From an uncultured Acidobacteriota bacterium (lineage in GTDB: Bacteria; Acidobacteriota; Thermoanaerobaculia; Gp7-AA8): a stretch of DNA of 5,846 bases. Below the pieces are notes generated by a model. That model was given only the letters and a program-made list of their open reading frames with translations, searched no databases and was not told the origin of the DNA. Numbering within the stretch: position 1 is the stretch's first letter; each line of letters begins with the position of its first letter. The translations under genes were made by a program, and so were the position numbers. The stretch covers positions 1 to 5,846 of the forward strand of contig CAMPKJ010000294.1 in NCBI GenBank assembly GCA_946887105.1, written 5' to 3'. Of the stretch, positions 1 through 4,838 are shown in pieces.

Positions 1-2304
1 TCACGGTTCGACGCGCAATCCGCCTTTCGGTCCGGTCTTTCCGTAGATCTCGCTGTATCGCTCGTACGAGTTCATGACCTTGCGCACGTAGTGCTTGGTC
101 TCGTCGAAGTTCACCGCGGTCAGGAAGTAATCGTCGCCCTGCGCGGGCTGCATGCGCGTCCAGAGTGCGACCTGGTTCGGGCCGGCGTTGTAGGCGCCGG
201 TGATGCGGTAGCGGTTCCCCTGGAACTCGGATGCCAGCTCGCTGATGTATTTCGCGCCGAGGCGGATGATCACGCGCGGGTCGTAGAGATCCTCCGGCGC
301 GACGTCGACCAGTCCCACGTCGCGGCCGATGTCGCGGGCAGTGGTGATGATGAACTGCAGCAGTCCGCGCGCCGCCGCCTGTGATTTCGCGCGCGGATTG
401 AAGCGCGATTCCTCGCGCATGATCGACAGCACCAGTGACGCGTCGGCGTCGTAGCGCTTCGCATCCGCGACGATGAAGTCGTAGAAGTAGCGCGGGTACA
501 ACAGCTGGCGGACGACGGCCGGCAGCAGCTCGGGATGAAAGTCGCGCGGAACGCGCCTCATCATCACTTCGATGGCGTAGATCGAGGCTCTCGATGCGGC
601 GCCGAGGTTCAACGCATAGGCGCGCGAGAGCGCCTCGCGTGCCGGTGCGAGTCCGAAACGCTTTTCGATGGCCGGCACGGCCTCGTCGTGCAGGCCCATG
701 GCCATCAGCAGCGCGTCGGCGTCTTTCCCGTCGACGTCCGGGAATCGCGGCAGCGGCTTCGGCTCGAGCTCGAGCACCGCGCGATACGATGGCAGCTCCT
801 TGTAGATCGACGCCAGGATGCGCAGCTGCTTCTCGCGATCGCGCGACGACAGGAGGATGCGATCGGTCTGGATGTCCTTCGCCAGCTCGAACTTCTTCGC
901 CGCGATCAGGTTCGCGACCTGCGCCTCGCGCACGGCCAGTTCGCGCGTAACTTTCGGCGCCATCGCGGCGGAGTCGAGACGCGTGCGCGCGAAATACGCG
1001 AAGTGCGCCGGCACATCGGAGCGCAACACATCGAGGTAGGCGCGGAACGACGCGGGCGGATTGCTCGCTTCGAGCGAGCGCGCCGACCAGTACGAAAACT
1101 CCGCGCGGTCGTAGCCGTCGAGCCGGTTGCGCGGCACCGACGCGAGCACGGCGTTCGCGTTCGCCGCTCTTCCCATGCCGAGGTGGCCGACCGCCAGCGC
1201 GAGCGAAGCCTCCACGAATGCGCGATCGTTTCCGGCGATGCGCTTGATCAGCGCGTAATCGGCGAGCGCGTCGTTCACGCGGCGCTGCTTGATGCGCGTG
1301 CGCAGCCGCTGCGTGAGCGCGGCCAGCGTCGATGGGAAGTTGCCTTTCACCGCGATCGCCTGCGTCATCATCTGCTCGGCGATGTCGTCCTCGTTGCGCA
1401 GCTGGGCCGCGCGAGCGGCGTGCCAGAAGAACGTCGAGCGCCACCGCGGATCGGCACTGGCATTCGCGCCGCGGAGGTAGACCGCCTGCGCCTCCGCGTA
1501 CTTTTCGCCGCCGAAGTGACTGCGTCCTAGCGCGTACTGCAGCTCGTCGCGGCGCTTCGGATCGGTGGTCTCCGAGATGGCCAGCTGCAGCAGCGCCACC
1601 GCGCGATCGAAGTGGCGGTGCTGCTGGAACGTTTCGCCGAAGAGCGCCAGCTGTCCGGCATCCAGGCGGCGATGGATCTCGGCGCGATCGAGCGCACGCG
1701 TGACGCGATCCGCGGCGTCATCGTTCGTGCCGCCTTTGAGCAGCGCCATGCCCCGCGTGAACGCGGCGTCGAGCTGGCCCTGCTCCACCAGCGCCTCCAC
1801 GATGCGCGCGCTCATCTCGCGGCGGCGCTCCGTCGGCGCGGACGGCGCCAGCTTCGCCGCGAAATCGATCAGCGGCCGCGGATCGCCGAGCGAGGCCAGA
1901 TACTCCAGCTCCTCGTCTACCGCCTCATCGCGATAGGGCGAGTCGGGATGCTCGACGATCAGCGCCGTCCGGAACCGGCTCGCGCCGGCACCATCCGCGA
2001 GTGCGGCGCGGTGATACAGAGCGAGCTTCCGGAGCGGATGTCCCTTCGCCAGGAACGGAGCGAGCTTCTCCACCGCGTCGTCATCGTCTTCGTCGACAAG
2101 CGCACGCGCGTGCAGATAGGCAAGTGAATACTTCCTGTAGAGATCGGGATGTTTGCTTTCGATCGCCTCGAGCAGATCGATCAGCTCGCGCGGACCGAGC
2201 GCGCCGAACGTCGCCGTCCACTGCTCGACGGGCGGGATGCCGCGCGCGGGCGCCGTGGTCCCGACCTCGTTCGCTGCCGGCCGGAACACGCGGCGGCGCT
2301 GCAC
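1..2304 (-). CDS. slt: Soluble lytic murein transglycosylase (Slt-type) with TPR-like helical N-terminal region
   Basis: This enzyme would cleave the MurNAc-GlcNAc bond of peptidoglycan in the periplasm, forming 1,6-anhydro-MurNAc ends. The ORF from GTG 2304 is 767 codons and its TGA is the first three bases of the window. Residues about 30-590 are alpha-helical, tetratricopeptide-like repeats (for example around FDRAVALLQLAI and KYAEAQAVYLRGA), as in the ring-shaped superhelix of Slt70. Residues about 603-745 are the SLT catalytic domain: IMREESRFNPRAKSQ with the presumed catalytic Glu632 in the ES motif, then AARGLLQF, then YNAGPNQVALW (Tyr705-Trp715), then a C-terminal HYVRKVMNSYERY segment. 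Size is somewhat above E. coli Slt70 (about 645 residues). The GTG start leaves the protein without any export signal. The true N-terminus probably lies upstream at 2391, giving about 796 residues (see the separate entry for 2305-2391). It follows the PH-like gene directly, so the two are probably co-transcribed. Family assignment is firm; the start is not. Confidence 0.93.
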   Translation of the reverse strand: MQRRRVFRPAANEVGTTAPARGIPPVEQWTATFGALGPRELIDLLEAIESKHPDLYRKYSLAYLHARALVDEDDDDAVEKLAPFLAKGHPLRKLALYHRAALADGAGASRFRTALIVEHPDSPYRDEAVDEELEYLASLGDPRPLIDFAAKLAPSAPTERRREMSARIVEALVEQGQLDAAFTRGMALLKGGTNDDAADRVTRALDRAEIHRRLDAGQLALFGETFQQHRHFDRAVALLQLAISETTDPKRRDELQYALGRSHFGGEKYAEAQAVYLRGANASADPRWRSTFFWHAARAAQLRNEDDIAEQMMTQAIAVKGNFPSTLAALTQRLRTRIKQRRVNDALADYALIKRIAGNDRAFVEASLALAVGHLGMGRAANANAVLASVPRNRLDGYDRAEFSYWSARSLEASNPPASFRAYLDVLRSDVPAHFAYFARTRLDSAAMAPKVTRELAVREAQVANLIAAKKFELAKDIQTDRILLSSRDREKQLRILASIYKELPSYRAVLELEPKPLPRFPDVDGKDADALLMAMGLHDEAVPAIEKRFGLAPAREALSRAYALNLGAASRASIYAIEVMMRRVPRDFHPELLPAVVRQLLYPRYFYDFIVADAKRYDADASLVLSIMREESRFNPRAKSQAAARGLLQFIITTARDIGRDVGLVDVAPEDLYDPRVIIRLGAKYISELASEFQGNRYRITGAYNAGPNQVALWTRMQPAQGDDYFLTAVNFDETKHYVRKVMNSYERYSEIYGKTGPKGGLRVEP

Positions 2305-2391
2305 CCGCTCGCGGACCAGGAAGATCGCGAGAAGAACGAGTGCGAGAGTGAGCGTCGCGGCGGCGACGAGGAAAACGCGGCGTTTACGAAC
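2305..2391 (-). other. In-frame N-terminal extension of slt: signal anchor behind a GTT codon
   Basis: These 29 codons are open, are in the same frame as slt, and begin directly after the TGA (2392-2394) of the upstream gene. Translated, they read VRKRRVFLVAAATLTLAL and continue through a second hydrophobic stretch to LVRER. That is a basic n-region, about 20 hydrophobic residues and a charged flank, the shape expected of a signal anchor or uncleaved signal peptide. No ATG, GTG or TTG occurs in this frame here. The first codon is GTT (2391-2389). I infer that this segment is the real N-terminus, because an exported transglycosylase needs such a signal and a chance hydrophobic segment in exactly this frame and place is unlikely. 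Start codon identity is unresolved. Confidence 0.75.
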
Positions 2392-2844
2392 TCAATCCTC
2401 CGAGACGAGCGTCCCCGAAAGGATGGCTTGCGGAGCTCGCCTGACGATCTCCGCCCGTGCAATCGCATAGCCAAGAATCGCGTCCACCAGCAGGCGCCGG
2501 CCATCGCGCGAGAGCAGGATCAGGATCTTGTCCTTCACCTCGCGCACCTCCACGATGTCTTCCCAGCGCATCCAGTCGCCGCTCTTCCCGAACAGCTTCA
2601 ATAGCGCGTTTTCGTATTTCAGGCCGATGTCGCTGACGTAGATGTGATCGCCGTACTGGATGATCGCCGCCGCGACGGTGCCGAGAAAGAGCAGGATCAG
2701 GCCGGCGATCGGCAGCAGCTCGTAATCGTTGGGGTGTTCGGCGAGATACATGAAGAAAATCGCCGCCGACCCGAACGACGCGGCACACGACACGATCCGC
2801 GATACAGGCGGGCGCTCGAAGACGAGAATGCGGCCAGGATCCAT
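2392..2844 (-). CDS. Two-helix membrane protein with bacterial PH-like domain
   Basis: A protein of 150 residues, function unknown. Two hydrophobic segments (about residues 15-35 and 43-63) form a membrane hairpin. They are followed by a soluble domain of alternating strands (HIYVSDIGLKYEN, then WMRWEDIVEVREV, then KILILLSRDGRRLLVD) capped by a helix (about 124-136). This order is typical of small bacterial PH-domain (bPH/YcxB-like) proteins, and the W-x-D-I strand is a familiar feature of that group. I chose ATG 2844 because GAGGAA ends a few bases upstream at good spacing. ATG 2859 (155 residues) lacks a ribosome-binding site. GTG 2940 (182 residues) would translate one arm of the intergenic inverted repeat. 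The gene ends in a TGA that abuts slt in the same frame, so it is likely the first gene of an envelope operon. A role in sensing or scaffolding at the membrane is only inference. Confidence 0.8.
   Translation of the reverse strand: MDPGRILVFERPPVSRIVSCAASFGSAAIFFMYLAEHPNDYELLPIAGLILLFLGTVAAAIIQYGDHIYVSDIGLKYENALLKLFGKSGDWMRWEDIVEVREVKDKILILLSRDGRRLLVDAILGYAIARAEIVRRAPQAILSGTLVSED
2397..2401 (-). promoter_or_regulatory. Shine-Dalgarno GGAGG for slt, inside the end of the PH-like gene
   Basis: On the minus strand GGAGG is followed by five bases (ATTGA, containing the upstream stop codon) and then the GTT CGT AAA codons of the signal anchor. The match to the anti-Shine-Dalgarno is perfect and the spacing is ideal for initiation at 2391. 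It is about 90 bases from the GTG at 2304, which has no comparable site. It therefore decides in favour of the longer slt protein and suggests translational coupling to the upstream gene. Confidence 0.7.
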
Positions 2845-2892
2845 CGTTTCCTCAGTCATAACACAGGCAAACGCGCGGGCCATGTCACAAGG

Positions 2893-2986
2893 CGGTTCCT
2901 CGGAGTGCCTCGGTTCCTCGGAGTGCCTCGGCGCTGGCACCGCCTCCGAGGAACCCGAGGGACTCCGAGGAACCCGAGGAACTCCG
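2893..2986. repeat. Long inverted repeat built of iterated 9-10 bp words (hairpin 1)
   Basis: The left arm (2893-2931) repeats CCTCGGTT and CCTCGGAGTG alternately. The right arm (2946-2986) repeats CCGAGGAAC and CCGAGGGACT or CCGAGGAACT. Folded by eye, 2901-2931 pairs with 2955-2986 over about 31 base pairs, with two mismatches and one bulged C. The loop is about 23 bases and contains one extra word. The element lies between two divergent genes, so it cannot be a normal terminator for either. It abuts a -10-like hexamer of proS. It could act as a cruciform, as a binding site for a dimeric protein, or as a REP-like dispersed element. Confidence 0.88.
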
Positions 2987-2987
2987 T

Positions 2988-2993
2988 TAGAAT
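2988..2993 (+). promoter_or_regulatory. Putative -10 box of proS (TAGAAT)
   Basis: TAGAAT matches five of six bases of the sigma-70 -10 consensus and starts one base after the inverted repeat ends. A transcript from it would begin at about 3000-3002, directly at the proS ATG (3003). No Shine-Dalgarno sequence is visible in the C-rich bases before the ATG, which fits a leaderless or nearly leaderless mRNA. At 16-18 bp upstream there is no recognisable -35; that position lies inside the right arm of the repeat. Confidence 0.45.
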
Positions 2994-3002
2994 CCCGCCC
3001 CC

Positions 3003-4718
3003 ATGCGCTGGTCCCGTTATTTCATCAATACTCTTCGTGAAGTTCCTTCCGATGCCGACGTCATCTCGCAGAAGCTGATGATGCGTGCCGGCCTCATTCG
3101 AAAAGTGGCCGCCGGCATCTATACCTACCTGCCGCTCGGGCTGCGCGCGATCCACAAACTGGAGACGATCGTCCGCGAGGAAATGACCCGCGCCGGATCG
3201 ACGGAACTGCTCATGCCGGCCATCCAGCCGGCGGAGCTGTGGATGCAGTCGGGCCGCTGGCAGAAGTACGGGAAGGAGCTCCTGCGCATCAAGGACCGCC
3301 ACGACCGCGATTTCGTGTTCGGTCCGACGCACGAGGAAGTGATCACCGAGACCGTACGCGATTCCGTGAGCTCGTACCGGCAGCTCCCGGTCTCGCTCTA
3401 TCAGATCCAGATGAAGTTCCGCGACGAAGTGCGTCCGCGCTTCGGGCTCATGCGCGGGCGCGAGTTCCTCATGAAGGACGCGTACTCGTTCCACGCCAGC
3501 CGCGAGTCGCTGGACGAGACGTACGACGCGATGCGCGACGCGTACACCCGGATCTTTCATCGCTGTGCGTTAGACCACGTACCGGTCGAAGCCGATACCG
3601 GCAACATCGGCGGATCGGCCTCGCACGAGTTCATGGTGCTGGCGCAGTCGGGCGAGGACGCGGTGGTGAGCTGCCCGAACTGCCGCTACGGCGCGAACGT
3701 GGAGAAGGCGACGTCGAAGTTCTTCGACGACGAAGTGGAGCCCGCGCCGTCCGAGGCGATCGCGGAATTGCACACGCCCGGCACGCAGACCATCGACGAC
3801 GTCGGCCGCTTCCTCGGCAAGCCGACCTCGCAGCTGGTGAAGACGCTCGTGTTCGACACGGACCTCGGCCCGGTAATGGTGCTGATCCGCGGCGACCGCG
3901 AAGGCAACGAGATCAAGATCAAGAACCACCTCAACGCGCAGTGGCTGGAGCTGATCGCCGAGAACCGCTTCGAGGAAGCGACCGGCGGCCCGATCGGCTA
4001 CTGCGGCCCGGTCGGTACGAAGTGCGCGAAAGTGCTCGCCGATCATTCGCTGCGCGGACGCAAGCGCTGGATCGTCGGCGCGAACAAGCGCGATCACCAC
4101 ATCGACTACGCGGTCCCGGGCCGCGATTTTCCCGAGCCGGAGTTCGGCGACTTCACCACCGCCATGGCAGGCGACGCGTGCGTGCGCTGCGGCACCGCGC
4201 TCGAGATCTATCGCGGCATCGAGGTGGGCCACATCTTCAAGCTCGGCACGAAGTACTCCGAGGCCATGCAGTGCGTGTATCTCGATGAAGCGGGACAGCG
4301 CGTGCCGATGATCATGGGCTGCTACGGCCTCGGCATCGGCCGCACCGTGGCCTCGGCGGTCGAGCAGAGCCACGACGACGACGGCATCATCTGGCCGATA
4401 CCGATCGCGCCGTTCGAGGTGGTGGTGACCTCGATCGGCAAAGAGGAGAACGTCCTCGCCGCGGCGAACGGGATCTACGAGAACCTGCGCGCGGCGGGCA
4501 TCGACGTACTGTTCGACGACCGCGACGAACGCCCCGGCGTGAAGTTCAAGGACGCCGATCTGATCGGCTTCCCGCTGCGCATCGCCGTCGGCGCAAAGAG
4601 CCTCGCCAACGGCAACATCGAATGGAGCTGGCGCAAGGACCCGCGCAACAAGCTCCTCGGCGCGCCGGAGGATGTGCTCACGACGGTGATCGAGGCGGTG
4701 CGGGCGGGGCGGGTGTGA
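3003..4718 (+). CDS. proS: Prolyl-tRNA synthetase, bacterial type with editing insertion domain
   Basis: Cytoplasmic class II aminoacyl-tRNA synthetase that charges tRNA-Pro with proline using ATP. The 571 residues match the bacterial family (E. coli 572). The start MRWSRYFINTLREVPSDA is typical of the family N-terminus, which supports ATG 3003 despite the lack of a Shine-Dalgarno sequence. The class II core shows motif 2 around RPRFGLMRGREFLMKDAYSF (residues 144-163) and motif 3 around GCYGLGIGRT (439-448). Between them, about 224-405, is the INS editing domain that hydrolyses Ala-tRNA-Pro. It carries Lys280 in QLVKTLVF, corresponding to the editing lysine K279 of E. coli, plus a GPIGYCGPVG loop and a KRDHHID segment. 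Two Cys pairs, CPNC (224-227) and CVRC (393-396), flank the insertion and could bind zinc. The anticodon-binding domain occupies about 470-571. It stands alone as a housekeeping gene, divergent from the envelope operon. Identification is secure. Confidence 0.98.
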   Translation: MRWSRYFINTLREVPSDADVISQKLMMRAGLIRKVAAGIYTYLPLGLRAIHKLETIVREEMTRAGSTELLMPAIQPAELWMQSGRWQKYGKELLRIKDRHDRDFVFGPTHEEVITETVRDSVSSYRQLPVSLYQIQMKFRDEVRPRFGLMRGREFLMKDAYSFHASRESLDETYDAMRDAYTRIFHRCALDHVPVEADTGNIGGSASHEFMVLAQSGEDAVVSCPNCRYGANVEKATSKFFDDEVEPAPSEAIAELHTPGTQTIDDVGRFLGKPTSQLVKTLVFDTDLGPVMVLIRGDREGNEIKIKNHLNAQWLELIAENRFEEATGGPIGYCGPVGTKCAKVLADHSLRGRKRWIVGANKRDHHIDYAVPGRDFPEPEFGDFTTAMAGDACVRCGTALEIYRGIEVGHIFKLGTKYSEAMQCVYLDEAGQRVPMIMGCYGLGIGRTVASAVEQSHDDDGIIWPIPIAPFEVVVTSIGKEENVLAAANGIYENLRAAGIDVLFDDRDERPGVKFKDADLIGFPLRIAVGAKSLANGNIEWSWRKDPRNKLLGAPEDVLTTVIEAVRAGRV

Positions 4719-4720
4719 CC

Positions 4721-4805
4721 GGGGAGTCGCAAAGTCTCAAAGTCTCAAAGAGGGTGGTCGCAGGCCCTTTGAGCCTTTGCGACTTTGAGACTTTGCGACT
4801 TCCCC
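4721..4805. repeat. Long inverted repeat built of iterated octamers (hairpin 2), possible proS terminator
   Basis: Starting three bases after the proS stop codon, the left arm reads GGGGAGTCGC followed by AAAGTCTC twice and AAAG. The right arm is four consecutive octamers (CTTTGAGC, CTTTGCGA, CTTTGAGA, CTTTGCGA) followed by CTTCCCC. By eye, 4721-4744 pairs perfectly with 4781-4805 apart from one bulged T. The inner TCAAAG (4745-4750) can also pair with CTTTGA (4767-4772), leaving one octamer bulged. No T tract follows, so it is not a canonical intrinsic terminator, although it could slow polymerase or protect the proS mRNA 3' end. The architecture parallels the repeat at 2893-2986 with different words. 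Confidence 0.88.
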
Positions 4806-4812
4806 CTATCCT
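4785..4812 (+). promoter_or_regulatory. Putative sigma-70 promoter of the outer-membrane protein gene
   Basis: TTGAGA (4785-4790) matches five of six bases of the -35 consensus and lies inside an octamer of the inverted repeat. After a 16 bp spacer comes TATCCT (4807-4812), four of six for the -10. Transcription would start near 4819 and give a 5' leader of about 20 bases containing the Shine-Dalgarno sequence. If real, formation of the hairpin as a DNA cruciform would compete with promoter recognition. The match is by eye and modest. Confidence 0.35.
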
Positions 4813-4828
4813 TGGAGCGTCCAAATGC

Positions 4829-4834
4829 GGAGGG
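4829..4834 (+). promoter_or_regulatory. Shine-Dalgarno GGAGGG of the outer-membrane protein gene
   Basis: GGAGGG lies four bases before ATG 4839 and fixes that start codon. It contrasts with proS, which has no such site. Confidence 0.7.
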
Positions 4835-4838
4835 TGTA

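Noticed and set aside
535..1530. A 331-codon plus-strand ORF antisense to slt
   Set aside because: Its translation is an arginine-, alanine- and histidine-rich shadow produced by G/C-biased third positions of slt. It has no recognisable domain or ribosome-binding site, while slt in the same interval is a clear protein family member.
2845..2892. Promoter for the minus-strand operon
   Set aside because: TTGTGA (2890-2885) and TATGAC (2860-2855) are visible on the minus strand but are 24 bp apart, too far for a sigma-70 promoter. No convincing alternative was found.
2845..2940. N-terminal extension of the PH-like protein from GTG 2940
   Set aside because: It would encode a PRHSEE repeat that is merely a translation of the left arm of the inverted repeat. 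ATG 2844 has a better placed ribosome-binding site and lies just before the conserved part.
2893..2986. CRISPR-like or tandem-repeat array
   Set aside because: Words are 8-10 bp with no spacers and are arranged in inverse orientation in two arms, so it is a palindromic element and not a CRISPR array.
3570..4373. A 267-codon minus-strand ORF antisense to proS
   Set aside because: It is the complement shadow of proS, rich in Arg/Ala/His with low-complexity composition and no domain signal.
4721..4805. Canonical rho-independent terminator
   Set aside because: The stem is strong, but no run of T follows on the plus strand (the next bases are CTATCCTT). I therefore list it as a repeat with possible terminator activity only.
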